NCBI GenBank assembly: GCA_035299025.1
Contig: DATGXK010000007.1
Location: 1,178,001 to 1,242,000, forward strand
Direction of reading: 5' to 3'
From: Leadbetterella sp035299025
GTDB taxonomy: Bacteria > Bacteroidota > Bacteroidia > Cytophagales > Spirosomataceae
Length of the DNA stretch: 64,000 nt
Part shown: positions 36,145 to 45,297 of the stretch, in pieces
Layout: every line of letters begins with the position of its first letter
How positions within the stretch are numbered: the first letter of the stretch is position 1
Notes under the pieces: generated by a model
Seen by the model: the letters and a program-made list of their open reading frames with translations, nothing else
Told to the model about the DNA's origin: nothing
Databases searched by the model: none
Translations under genes and position numbers: made by a program

Positions 36145-37512
36145 ATGGCTTCTTCAGGATCAATTTCAAAAAACACAAGTTCGAAAAAACCGAATTTGTC
36201 AACGGCCGCTATCTGGAACATGAGTCTCGGATTTCTGGGCATCCAAATGGGCTTTGCTCTTCAAAACGGAAACGCCAGTAGAATTCTACTGAACTTTGGA
36301 GCGGACGTACATCAACTGTCTTGGTTTTGGATAGTTGCCCCGCTTACGGGCATGATTGTTCAGCCAATCATTGGCAAAATGAGTGATAATACCTGGACAA
36401 GCTTAGGAAGGCGAAGACCCTTCTTTCTGGTAGGAGCTATTTTGGCGGCTTTAGGCTTATTCCTGATGCCCAATGCGGGAAGTTTTACCAAATATTTACC
36501 AGCTCTTTGGGTAGGTGCGGGCTTTTTGATGATTATGGATGCTTCATTTAATGTAGCTATGGAGCCTTTTAGGGCTTTGGTGGCAGATAAACTTAATTCA
36601 GTTCAAAGAACCAAAGGTTATGCTATACAAACTGCCCTCATTGGAATAGGTGCAGTAGTGGGTTCATGGTTACCTTATATTTTAACCAATTGGCTCGGAT
36701 TTGATGCTCCAGCCGCTGAAGGTGAAGTACCTTCAAATGTAATTTGGTCGTTCATCATTGGTGGACTTGTTCTATTGGGAACCATCATTTGGACCATTAG
36801 CACCACTCCCGAATATTCTCCAGAAGAGTTGAAAAGTTTCGATGAAATGGAAGAAGTTCATGAATCTTCTAACATTTTAGCAGATATTTTGGCCATGCCT
36901 AAAACCATGCTCCAGCTCGGTGTGGTTCAGTTTTTCTCATGGTTTGGCTTATTTAGTATGTGGGTTTATACCACCTCTGCAGTGGCTCAGCATATTTATG
37001 GTCTTCCAGAATCTGATCACTCCTCAGTGATGTTTAACAAGGCTGGCGATTGGGTGGGCATCATTTTCGGTGTTTACAATGCTGTGAGTGCCGTATTTGC
37101 CTTTATTCTACCAAGTATTGCTAAAAAATATGGACGAAAAAAAACACATGCTTTTTCTTTAATTGCTGGAGCTGTAGGATTGATTTCTATCTATTTTGCT
37201 CCAAATGAAAACTTCCTGTTGCTATCAATGGTTGGAGTTGGAATAGCTTGGGGAAGCATTTTGGCGATGCCTTATGCGATTTTGGGAGGTGCCCTTCCTG
37301 CACATAAAATTGGTGTCTACATGGGTATTTTCAACCTATTCATAACCATCCCACAGATTTTAAATGCCATTGTAGGAGGTTTACTGGTGAAATATCTATT
37401 TGGAGGTCAAGCCATATTTGCTCTAATTCTAGGAGGAATCTGTTTCTTAATTGCAGCAATAAGTGTTAATTTTGTGGAAGATAAAGACGAGATTGTTAAA
37501 TCAGCTTCATGA
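36145..37512 (+). CDS. MFS sugar transporter (GPH/SLC45-like, maltose/sucrose type)
   Basis: A 455-residue inner-membrane carrier with twelve helices. The N-terminal phrase IWNMSLGFLGIQMGFALQNGNASRI and the loop QPIIGKMSDNTWTSLGRRRPFFL (the RRRP loop between helices 2 and 3) are the hallmark of SLC45/plant SUT-type sugar:proton symporters. The locus suggests that it carries maltose or short maltodextrins. It is the second gene of the plus-strand operon, and its stop overlaps the next start by 4 bp (ATGA). Confidence 0.85.
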   Translation: MASSGSISKNTSSKKPNLSTAAIWNMSLGFLGIQMGFALQNGNASRILLNFGADVHQLSWFWIVAPLTGMIVQPIIGKMSDNTWTSLGRRRPFFLVGAILAALGLFLMPNAGSFTKYLPALWVGAGFLMIMDASFNVAMEPFRALVADKLNSVQRTKGYAIQTALIGIGAVVGSWLPYILTNWLGFDAPAAEGEVPSNVIWSFIIGGLVLLGTIIWTISTTPEYSPEELKSFDEMEEVHESSNILADILAMPKTMLQLGVVQFFSWFGLFSMWVYTTSAVAQHIYGLPESDHSSVMFNKAGDWVGIIFGVYNAVSAVFAFILPSIAKKYGRKKTHAFSLIAGAVGLISIYFAPNENFLLLSMVGVGIAWGSILAMPYAILGGALPAHKIGVYMGIFNLFITIPQILNAIVGGLLVKYLFGGQAIFALILGGICFLIAAISVNFVEDKDEIVKSAS

Positions 37513-38711
37513 CCAAATCACAGAAAAACCTCATTGGATTATTATTTTCGGTTCTTTTATTTGCCATCATTGTTTTTCGTGGCGAACTATTGAGCATTCC
37601 TAATCGCCCTAGAGTCAATGCATTCATGCAGAATTATTTCTCTGTTTGGGGTATTTCTTTGTCTATTCTATTATTTGGATATTTCCTGGCCAAAGCATTC
37701 AAAACCAAATGGTGGCTTTTTATCGCCATCTTTTCGTTTTGGGAAATTACGTATCTAGTAATCTTTAATTTTGGTCCAAATTTCCTACCTGAAAGTATTA
37801 AAGGCAAAGGCTTTTTTGGACATTTTAAAAGAGTTTCTCTGGCAAATAGGCCTTTGATCCAGTTTGAAGATGCCTGTGCAAAATATGATTCCACCCTGTT
37901 TTACACCTTAAAACCAGGCAAATCGAATTTTGTGAGTTATGAATTTAACAATCAGTATGAAGTTAATTCTGCCGGATTTAGAGACTCTGAGTCGGATTTA
38001 AACCATCCAGAGGTTCTGTTCCTAGGCGATTCATTTACAATGGGATGGGGAATCGATCAGGACAAAACTTTCGCTCAAGTATTTGAAAAGCAGTCAAAAT
38101 TAAAAACACTGAATTCTGGAATTTCTTCTTACGGAACAGCTAGAGAGTATTTTAATTTCAAAAAAGTAAGTCCTGATTCTCTCAAGCTTATCGTGATTCA
38201 ATTTCACGATACCGACTTAGAGGAGAATAATTACTGGATTAAAAACAAAAAACTTGGTGACAAAACTGTCGCAGATTTTGAATCTCAGATCAAAAACAAT
38301 ATCAAGGTCAAAAAATACTATCTTTTTAAACACTTAAAAGCTGCTTTGATTGACTTTATAACACCGAGTCCTAAGTTAGATCCAAATGCAAACGGCGATG
38401 ATTTAGGGGCGGAATTTAAAAAATTCCCAAGCTATTCAAAAGACTTCTTCGGGATTGTAAATCAAATCAGAGAAAAATACACAGGCCCTATCATTTTTAC
38501 TTATTCGGGAAGCTTTTATACGGAACCCAAAGTAGTTCAAACATTTGAGAAATATGCCGTAGATAACAAAGTCGAAAACATTTACTTTGTGAATATGGGC
38601 GGAAAACTTACAACTGAGGATTATTATTTTCTAGACGACCACATCAATACCAAAGGGCATGAAAAAATTGCCACTGAACTTTTGAAGAAATGGAATGCTA
38701 TCCAGAAATAG
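37509..38711 (+). CDS. SGNH/GDSL hydrolase-like membrane-anchored protein
   Basis: A 400-residue protein with two or three N-terminal membrane helices (LIGLLFSVLLFAIIVF; ISLSILLFGYFLA; WLFIAIFSFWEITYLVIF) and an external SGNH domain: block I is FLGDSFTMGWG, the middle has VIQFHDTDLEENNYW, and the catalytic dyad is DDHINTKGHEKIA. Translationally coupled to the sugar transporter through ATGA. A link to sugar uptake is not obvious; deacylation of surface glycan is possible. The 3' end overlaps the convergent mannosyltransferase-like gene by 14 bp. Confidence 0.78.
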   Translation: MTKSQKNLIGLLFSVLLFAIIVFRGELLSIPNRPRVNAFMQNYFSVWGISLSILLFGYFLAKAFKTKWWLFIAIFSFWEITYLVIFNFGPNFLPESIKGKGFFGHFKRVSLANRPLIQFEDACAKYDSTLFYTLKPGKSNFVSYEFNNQYEVNSAGFRDSESDLNHPEVLFLGDSFTMGWGIDQDKTFAQVFEKQSKLKTLNSGISSYGTAREYFNFKKVSPDSLKLIVIQFHDTDLEENNYWIKNKKLGDKTVADFESQIKNNIKVKKYYLFKHLKAALIDFITPSPKLDPNANGDDLGAEFKKFPSYSKDFFGIVNQIREKYTGPIIFTYSGSFYTEPKVVQTFEKYAVDNKVENIYFVNMGGKLTTEDYYFLDDHINTKGHEKIATELLKKWNAIQK

Positions 38712-40005
38712 CTGTTTCTTTGAGTATTTTACGGACTTCAAAATAAAAAATTACAATTACTGGTAGATATTCTAGAAGAAGATAAAGTGGTTTTTCTGTA
38801 AATTGATTGCTGGCATAAGCTGAATAACTCAATATAATGAGGTAAGACCAAACCCAAATGGATTTCACATTCAGAAAAACACCAAAAAATATCATAGAAG
38901 TTAGATACCACGGATGTATGGTGGTGGATACAAGAAAATAGACCATTAAAGCCATAAATTGATTTTGAAGAAAATTTTTCTTCTTCAATGCCAAATATAA
39001 GATTGTCACAATTATTACAACTGGAGTAACTTTTCCGATTACTCCTATTAAGTTATACCCTGTTATCCAAAAGCCAATTTCTCTTAAAACATAATAAATA
39101 CTGGCATTAAATTCAAAATTGGTAAACCATAAACCCACAGTTTTGAAATAATTGGCCACTAAATTTTTATCGAAAAATGGTAAAAACGCTACCAAGCATA
39201 TAATCCCAATTAAAAAATAAAATATCAAAAGCTTACGAAAAGGCACTTTTTTGATAAAAAAAGGCAGCAACATCAAAGGCATGAGTTTGGTCAGAATTGA
39301 CAATGCTATAAAAACCGCAGAAGCAAAATATTTAGACTTGTAGAAGAAGTAGAATCCCAGACAAAGGAAAAACATCATCACACCTTCAAAGTGAAGATTA
39401 CCGGTAAGCTCTATGATAATCAGAGGATTAAGAAAGTAAACGTTAATTTTATCCTTTTCTAAATTAAGAATATCAAGGATTTTACGACCAAAAAGGTAAA
39501 TACCAACATCTGCCAAAATGATTATAAGTCTAAAAACCAACACATTACCCAAAATATTCCTCGGCGAAGAAAAAGCACCAATGGCAAAAATAATCTGATT
39601 GAAAGGCGGATAATTGCTGTGGTTATGAGCACTCAAATCACCCATTTTACCCATCAAAAAATCACCTTCAAAAACGCTATTTACAATATTTACTGGTAAA
39701 AATGAGTAGGGATTTAATCCGTTTATTATCAATCTTCCATCCCAAATAAACCGATAAAAATCTTGTGAGAGATTCGGTATTTGACATACAAGTACTAATC
39801 GAAAAACAAGTCCCAGAAGAAATTTGTATTTGAAATCTGAAAAAATTATGAAGAAATAACCCAAGAAAATACCAGAATAAAGACCTAAAAGAATTCCAAA
39901 ATCAGATCTTTGAAGAAGATATCCAAAATAGTAATAAAGCAAACACGAAAGCGAGGTGATGGTAACAATCCAAGGGGTCGATATCTTCGGTTGGTTATTC
40001 ATCAA
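38698..40005 (-). CDS. GT87/GT-C-type membrane mannosyltransferase-like protein
   Basis: A 435-residue membrane protein with about eleven helices. The first periplasmic loop has DFYRFIWDGRLIINGLNPYSFLPV, with the acidic and aromatic pattern of GT-C polyprenyl-phosphate-mannose-dependent transferases (GT87 group). HNHSNYPPFNQIIFAIGA and STTIHPWYLTSMIFFG are other group signatures. Its start overlaps the stop of the cellulose-synthase-like GT2 gene by 11 bp, so it is the last of a three-gene operon. It could receive its activated sugar from the polyprenol-phosphate GT2 encoded first in the operon. Confidence 0.75.
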   Translation of the reverse strand: MMNNQPKISTPWIVTITSLSCLLYYYFGYLLQRSDFGILLGLYSGIFLGYFFIIFSDFKYKFLLGLVFRLVLVCQIPNLSQDFYRFIWDGRLIINGLNPYSFLPVNIVNSVFEGDFLMGKMGDLSAHNHSNYPPFNQIIFAIGAFSSPRNILGNVLVFRLIIILADVGIYLFGRKILDILNLEKDKINVYFLNPLIIIELTGNLHFEGVMMFFLCLGFYFFYKSKYFASAVFIALSILTKLMPLMLLPFFIKKVPFRKLLIFYFLIGIICLVAFLPFFDKNLVANYFKTVGLWFTNFEFNASIYYVLREIGFWITGYNLIGVIGKVTPVVIIVTILYLALKKKNFLQNQFMALMVYFLVSTTIHPWYLTSMIFFGVFLNVKSIWVWSYLIILSYSAYASNQFTEKPLYLLLEYLPVIVIFYFEVRKILKETAISG

Positions 40006-41440
40006 ATGACTTGATTACAACAATGAAATAACCCAAAACCAAAAGAAAGTGAAAAGGTAAATAGCTGTAAAGTTGATTTTTGAACCCCAAGTAAATTCCA
40101 AAAGAGAAATAAAATACGAGAAAAATCTCAATTAATAAACTAAAAGTCAGCTTTTTACCAAGGTATTGATTATTTTTCCAAGTATCGGTCGGGTTTAAAA
40201 TATTAAACTTAGGCGTGCGAATAAAGTCAGATTTAATCCCAAAATATCCCTCCAAAACGGCCATGGAATTGTGAAACGTTAGGCCCAAAATGACAGGAAA
40301 AAATATTAGAAATTGAAACAAAAACCGAGGAAAATCTTTAAGTTTTTTGCTCTGAACTTGCCTAAAAGTAGTGTAAAATACAAAAAATAAAATCACCCCC
40401 GTATACTTCAATCCGGTTCCAAAAATAAGGAAAGCATCAAATTTGGTAGCAGGTTTAACTACCAACGGAACGCTCAAGATTGACATCAAAAACATCCAAA
40501 CAAACACTGAACTATTTAAAAGATGAGCGAAAGCCTGAATTTTAGTAATTAGGCCGATTGTTTTGCTTTTTATTACCTCAAAACCATATTTGCGAAAATT
40601 TTCAGCACCGCCCTTATTCCATCTAAACTGCTGAGATCGTATGGCAGACATCACTACGGGCAATTCAGAAGGTGTAGCCAACTCCTCTAAATAAATGAAT
40701 TCCCAATTTTTCATTTGGGCTCTGTAACTGAGATCTAAATCCTCCGTCAAAGTGTCTCCTTGCCAATTTCCAGCGTCAAGAATGCAGTTTTTTCTCCAAA
40801 TGCCCGCTGTACCATTGAAGTTTATAAAGTGATGACTTTGATTTCTGCCCACTTGTTCAATGGTAAAATGATGATCAAGTGCCATTCCCAAAACTTTGGT
40901 CAATATCCCATAATTCCGGTTGATATGCTTCCAGCGGGTTTGCACTACCCCTACCTCAGGATTTGTAAAATAGTTTATGGTTTTGATGAGCCAATCCGTT
41001 TCTGGTAAAAAATCTGCATCAAAAATTGCAATAAATTCACCTTTAGCAGTCTCCAATCCATTTTTTAGTGCACCAGCCTTGAAATTTGAGCGGTCCGTTC
41101 TATGAATCAGTTCGATATCCAAACCCTTTTGCTGAAGGGCGGATACCAATTTTTGTGAAATTTCGAGACTTTCATCTGTGGAATCATCCAAAACCTGAAT
41201 TTGAAGATTTGGATAGGTAATTTTCGAAATGTTGTCCAAAAGCCGCTCAACCACATATTTTTCATTGAAAATAGGTAGCTGAATGGTCACAAAAGGAAGA
41301 TACTCAAAAGTTGCTAGAGGTTTAGGATCACTTTTTTTTAGGTAATTTACAAAAAGAAAAAACTGAGATATGCTGTAGGTGAGAACCAGCAAAGCGGCGA
41401 TTCCATAAACAATCACAGTTATATTTGACAAAAAAATCAC
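39995..41440 (-). CDS. Glycosyltransferase family 2, processive (cellulose-synthase-like)
   Basis: A 481-residue membrane GT2. One N-terminal helix, then the GT-A domain with VTIQLPIFNEKYVVERLLD, IQVLDDSTD, IAIFDADFLPE (DxD), DTLTEDLDLSYRA (the TED motif) and QQFRWNKGG (QxxRW). Four or five C-terminal helices follow. This complete set indicates a processive transferase making a beta-linked glycan or glycolipid at the membrane. Its start overlaps the upstream GT2 stop by 4 bp and its stop overlaps the GT87-like start by 11 bp. Confidence 0.92.
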   Translation of the reverse strand: MIFLSNITVIVYGIAALLVLTYSISQFFLFVNYLKKSDPKPLATFEYLPFVTIQLPIFNEKYVVERLLDNISKITYPNLQIQVLDDSTDESLEISQKLVSALQQKGLDIELIHRTDRSNFKAGALKNGLETAKGEFIAIFDADFLPETDWLIKTINYFTNPEVGVVQTRWKHINRNYGILTKVLGMALDHHFTIEQVGRNQSHHFINFNGTAGIWRKNCILDAGNWQGDTLTEDLDLSYRAQMKNWEFIYLEELATPSELPVVMSAIRSQQFRWNKGGAENFRKYGFEVIKSKTIGLITKIQAFAHLLNSSVFVWMFLMSILSVPLVVKPATKFDAFLIFGTGLKYTGVILFFVFYTTFRQVQSKKLKDFPRFLFQFLIFFPVILGLTFHNSMAVLEGYFGIKSDFIRTPKFNILNPTDTWKNNQYLGKKLTFSLLIEIFLVFYFSFGIYLGFKNQLYSYLPFHFLLVLGYFIVVIKSFDE

Positions 41441-42129
41441 TTAAAGCTATATTTAAAAATCCAACCCAAAATCTTTACCCCTGCCATTATGGTGCCTTTT
41501 ATGGTACCAGAAACCTTGCTCACTCCAATTCTCTTTCTATATCTCACAGGAACTTCTACATACGAAAGATTTTGCTTAAGGGCTTTTAATTGCATTTCTA
41601 CCGTCCAACCATAGGTTTTGTCTTCCATATTTAAGTCGAGCAACTTCTGATATTTAATAGCTCTAAAAGGTCCCAAATCTGTAAATTTTGCACCGAAGAA
41701 AATTTTCATCAAAAAAGTAGCCAACCAATTGCCAAAAACCTGCTGCGGGGTCATAGAATTGGGTAAACGCAAATGTGCCACCCTCGCTCCTATTACCATA
41801 TCAACTTTATCTTCTATTATTGGCTTAATTAATAGCAAAAGTTCTTCAGGATAATCCGAATAATCTCCATCTAAAAAAACAACGATATCGGTATCTGGAG
41901 CGGTCTTAGCGATATGATTCATGCCCAACAAACAAGCATAACCATAGCCTTTCTGGTCTTCTTTGAGTACTGTAGCACCAGCATTTTTCGCTACCATTTC
42001 CGTCTTATCCGATGAATTATTACTCACCACGATAACCTCGCTGACAATTTCTGGAATTTCGGCAATTACCTTTCCAATCGATTCTTGCTCGTTGTAGGCC
42101 GGAATGATTACTCTTATTTTGGGGGTCAT
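41437..42129 (-). CDS. Glycosyltransferase family 2 (polyprenol-phosphate mannosyl/glucosyltransferase-like)
   Basis: A 230-residue cytoplasmic GT-A transferase of the DPM1/GtrB type, which charges polyprenyl phosphate with mannose or glucose. Motifs: VIIPAYNEQESIGKVI, VVSNNSSDKTEMV, VVFLDGDYSDYPE (DxD-like), IGARV and FTDLGPFRAI. The C-terminus has a short hydrophobic tail only (KVKILGWIFKY), so it lacks the large membrane extension of some homologues. It is first in the operon, preceded by 146 bp of spacer shared with the GMC system in the opposite direction. Confidence 0.9.
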   Translation of the reverse strand: MTPKIRVIIPAYNEQESIGKVIAEIPEIVSEVIVVSNNSSDKTEMVAKNAGATVLKEDQKGYGYACLLGMNHIAKTAPDTDIVVFLDGDYSDYPEELLLLIKPIIEDKVDMVIGARVAHLRLPNSMTPQQVFGNWLATFLMKIFFGAKFTDLGPFRAIKYQKLLDLNMEDKTYGWTVEMQLKALKQNLSYVEVPVRYRKRIGVSKVSGTIKGTIMAGVKILGWIFKYSFK

Positions 42130-42275
42130 ATTTTATGATTCTAATACAAATTTACCCTCGAAAAAGGGTATTTTCAAACTTTAAAGAGAATGAATGAAAA
42201 TTGAATTATTAATATTTTTTAAAAATGTAGAATTTTCAAAAGTCAATCCGTAATTTAGCCAAAAATCAACCTTTA

Positions 42276-42764
42276 ATGGAAAGAAGAAATGTAATAAAGT
42301 CCTTGGGAATTGGGCTTTTAGGGCTCGGTAACCTACCAAGTTGGGCAAATAACTGGAATTCTGGCAGTTTTGAACATTTTGAATTTGAGAATTCTGAAAT
42401 GTTTGCCAAAATAGTAGATTGTATTATTCCAGAGACAAATTCTCCAGGAGCTAGGTCTGTTGGTGCTCATAAATATCTTGAAAAGGTCATAAAAGACTGT
42501 TATTCTGAACAAATTCAGGTCGAAGTAAAACAAACTTTGGAAAATCTAGAGAAAGAAGCGATGGGCAAACACCAAAAGTCTTTTGAAAAACTAGATAACC
42601 TTCAGGCTTTGGAAATCTTGAAAAATAATACTGCCAACAAAAAAACAGTAGATTTTTTTAAAAACCTGACTATCAGGTCCTATACAAGTTCAGAGTTTTA
42701 TTTAACCAATCATAAAAACTTTCAAATGGCCCCGGCATATTTCCATGGCTGTGTTGAGATTTAA
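42276..42764 (+). CDS. Gluconate 2-dehydrogenase subunit 3-like protein, Tat signal
   Basis: A 162-residue small partner of the GMC dehydrogenase encoded 8 bp downstream. The N-terminus MERRNVIKSLGIGLLGLGN has the twin-arginine start plus hydrophobic stretch of a Tat signal, so folded export to the periplasm is expected. The remaining alpha-helical part with DCIIPETNSPGARSVGAHKYLEKVI is typical of subunit 3. In the known system this subunit helps fold and export the flavoprotein. Confidence 0.85.
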   Translation: MERRNVIKSLGIGLLGLGNLPSWANNWNSGSFEHFEFENSEMFAKIVDCIIPETNSPGARSVGAHKYLEKVIKDCYSEQIQVEVKQTLENLEKEAMGKHQKSFEKLDNLQALEILKNNTANKKTVDFFKNLTIRSYTSSEFYLTNHKNFQMAPAYFHGCVEI

Positions 42765-42772
42765 TCAGAATT

Positions 42773-44488
42773 ATGGCAAATTTTAATATAGATTCTAAAA
42801 AGAAAAGAACCTTTGACGCCATAGTGATTGGGTCGGGAATAAGTGGCGGATGGGCCGCTAAAGAACTCAGCGAGAAGGGTTTAAAAACTTTGGTTTTAGA
42901 ACGGGGCAAAGAAGTAAACCATGGAGATTACCCCACCACCATGATGCAACCTTGGGAATTTGAACACCTCGGTCAAATCACCAAAGAAATGAAAGATGCA
43001 AATCCTATTGCCACCAAATGCTATGCTTTTGGGGAGGATTCTAGTCACTTTTTCGTTAAAGACGCCGATCATCCTTACATTCAAGAAAAACCATTCGACT
43101 GGATAAGAGGCTATCAATCAGGCGGTAAATCCCTTCTTTGGGCAAGAGGAACACAACGCTGGAGCAAATATGATTTTGAAGGACCTGCCCGTGATGGATT
43201 CGATGTCCATTGGCCCATTGGCTATGAAGATTTGGCTCCTTGGTACAGTCATGTGGAGATTTTTGCAGGTATTTCTGGAAATAAAGACGGTTTGGAATCT
43301 CTGCCTGATGGAGAATTTCTGAAACCACATGAACAGACTTGCGTAGAGAAACACTTTACCGACCAAATGCGTAAACATTATAACGGAGCAAGACCAGTTA
43401 TCATCGGTAGATGTGCACACTTGACAGACCCTCAACCGATTCATTACCAACAAGGTAGAGCCAAGTGTCAGCAAAGAGACTTATGCCAGAGAGGTTGTCC
43501 TTATGGCGGATATTTCAGTAGCAATGCCTCAACACTTCCTTGGGCCAAAATGACTGGAAACATGACCATGAGGAACAATTCGGTTGTACATTCTATCATT
43601 TATGATGAGAAAAAACAAAAAGCTATTGGCGTAAAAGTGATAGATGCCATCACCAAGCAAGAAATGGAATATTTTGCCAGAATTATTTTTGTAAATGGTT
43701 CAACGGTAAATACGAATATTATTCTTCTGAATTCAAAATCTAACAGATTTCCGAATGGATTGGGCAATGACAATGGTTTGATGGGCAAATACATTCATTT
43801 CCATAATTTCGAAACCACGATTTCAGGAGAATTTGAAGGCTTTCTGGACAAAAAAACAGATGGAATTCGCCCTAATGGAAGTTATATTCCACGTTTTAGA
43901 AATGTTAAAAAGCAAGAAACAGACTTCCTAAGGGGCTATGCTTCAGGCTTTAGTGCAAGCAGAATGGAGGTAACGAACAGAGAAGGATGGGGTGAAGAAC
44001 TGAAAAACAACCTGTTCGAGAAAAAATATGGCAATTGGCGTGTGGGCTCACATTTTATGGGAGAAACCATTCCAAAATTAAGCAATTACGTGAAACTGGA
44101 CGAAACCCTAAAAGACCAATGGGGCGTACCTCAAGTTCGTATTCACGTAGAAATGGATGGCAATGACGCCAAAATGGCCAAAGATTTTAGAGAACAATTG
44201 ACAGAAATGTACACTTTGGCTGGTTTTACAAATATCAAAACACATTCGAGAAACGGCTGGAATCCTGGTTTGGACATTCATGAGATGGGTGGCGTGATAA
44301 TGGGCAAAGACCCAAAAACTTCACAGTTGAACGAATGGAATCAATTGCACCACTGCAAAAACGTTTTCGTTACAGACGGTGCCTGTATGACCAGCAATTC
44401 AACCCAAAATCCTTCTTTGACCTATATGGCCTTGACGGCAAGGGCAGCTAATCATGCGGTGGAGGAGTTTAGGAAGGGGAATTTGTAG
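42773..44488 (+). CDS. GMC-family oxidoreductase (gluconate/sugar dehydrogenase-like flavoprotein)
   Basis: A 571-residue FAD enzyme. The dinucleotide-binding site is FDAIVIGSGISGGWAAKELS (20-30) and the conserved GMC phrase KSLLWARGTQRWS follows near 115. A cysteine-rich block C-x6-C-x3-C (CQQRDLCQRGCPYGG, near 230) is typical of the gluconate dehydrogenase branch. The C-terminal NSTQNPSLTYMALTARAANH is the substrate-domain end. It has no signal peptide of its own and probably hitch-hikes through Tat with subunit 3. No cytochrome subunit is encoded next to it, so the electron acceptor is unclear. Possible substrates are aldoses or aldonic acids. Confidence 0.9.
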   Translation: MANFNIDSKKKRTFDAIVIGSGISGGWAAKELSEKGLKTLVLERGKEVNHGDYPTTMMQPWEFEHLGQITKEMKDANPIATKCYAFGEDSSHFFVKDADHPYIQEKPFDWIRGYQSGGKSLLWARGTQRWSKYDFEGPARDGFDVHWPIGYEDLAPWYSHVEIFAGISGNKDGLESLPDGEFLKPHEQTCVEKHFTDQMRKHYNGARPVIIGRCAHLTDPQPIHYQQGRAKCQQRDLCQRGCPYGGYFSSNASTLPWAKMTGNMTMRNNSVVHSIIYDEKKQKAIGVKVIDAITKQEMEYFARIIFVNGSTVNTNIILLNSKSNRFPNGLGNDNGLMGKYIHFHNFETTISGEFEGFLDKKTDGIRPNGSYIPRFRNVKKQETDFLRGYASGFSASRMEVTNREGWGEELKNNLFEKKYGNWRVGSHFMGETIPKLSNYVKLDETLKDQWGVPQVRIHVEMDGNDAKMAKDFREQLTEMYTLAGFTNIKTHSRNGWNPGLDIHEMGGVIMGKDPKTSQLNEWNQLHHCKNVFVTDGACMTSNSTQNPSLTYMALTARAANHAVEEFRKGNL

Positions 44489-44492
44489 TGGC

Positions 44493-44542
44493 TTTAGACG
44501 AATTGGATATTGAAATTCACAAATATTCTCAATTCGTCTAAA
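44493..44542. terminator. Long hairpin downstream of the GMC gene
   Basis: TTTAGACGAATTG (44493-44505) pairs perfectly with CAATTCGTCTAAA (44530-44542); the 24 nt between them can extend the stem through ATATT/AATAT. It starts 4 bp after the GMC stop codon. There is no T run after it, so it may be a processing or stabilising hairpin instead of a classical terminator. Confidence 0.45.
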
Positions 44543-44636
44543 ACCTTATACTTGGATTACATATTAATACTCTCATTGTTCAATCTCAGTACTACAAAGG
44601 AAAAAATACTCTAATGCCAACAGCAACTTAACAAAG

Positions 44637-45122
44637 TTACTGCAAAATGACACTTCCTTTTAACGTTTTCAACTGCGTGTAAACATTAAAACTAAACAAT
44701 TTCCATACGATGACGCCATGAATGGTGTAGTCATATTTGTTGTCATTGAAATCCTGCTTTTTGAGGTCCATATGTTGGGTTTTCCATTTTATGCCACTTA
44801 CAAAGCCTAAGGCTTGAATATGCCCCGAAATCGGCGTTACGTGATTTTCTTTTCTGGCATACTCAATATCAAAACTTAACCTCGTGAACCATTCTTTTTC
44901 TATATCCTGACTTTTATAAGTGTAAAATTGGCCTTTCTCTAGCTTATTTTCAGCTACAAATCTCCATTGACGATATCCCATTTCTTTAGGTTTTTTTTCC
45001 TCATTTGGAGAACTCATAAAGGATAGCAAACCCAAAGCAAAAACAATAGTAGCCATTCCGCCTATTTGTTTTTTGGTAATAAGCAAAATCTTTATGCTTA
45101 CAGAAATAAAATAAAGTAACAA
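44637..45122 (-). CDS. Hypothetical protein with N-terminal membrane segment
   Basis: I do not recognise this 161-residue protein. The N-terminus has one or two hydrophobic segments (ISVSIKILLIT; MATIVFALGLLSFM), then a soluble beta-rich part with RQWRFVAENKLEKG, LSFDIEYARKEN and a C-terminal VWKLFSFNVYTQLK. An alternative start is the ATG at 45056, which would place MATIVFALGLLSF as a signal-anchor. It stands alone on the minus strand; 148 bp separate it from the GMC gene and 175 bp from the acetyltransferase gene. Those spacers contain no other gene that I can see. Confidence 0.55.
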   Translation of the reverse strand: MLLYFISVSIKILLITKKQIGGMATIVFALGLLSFMSSPNEEKKPKEMGYRQWRFVAENKLEKGQFYTYKSQDIEKEWFTRLSFDIEYARKENHVTPISGHIQALGFVSGIKWKTQHMDLKKQDFNDNKYDYTIHGVIVWKLFSFNVYTQLKTLKGSVILQ

Positions 45123-45297
45123 GCCAATGTTTAATAATCCCCAGAAAAAGTAGCATGGAGGTAGATTTTAGGTTGCAAAATTTTTTATTGTAATTGGAAA
45201 TGATAAAATTATGAAATTTCCTTTATTACAAAACTGTTTACCTCAGAAATAAATAATTAGCGTTTTCAATTTCTTGGTAGACCAAAATTCTAGGATT

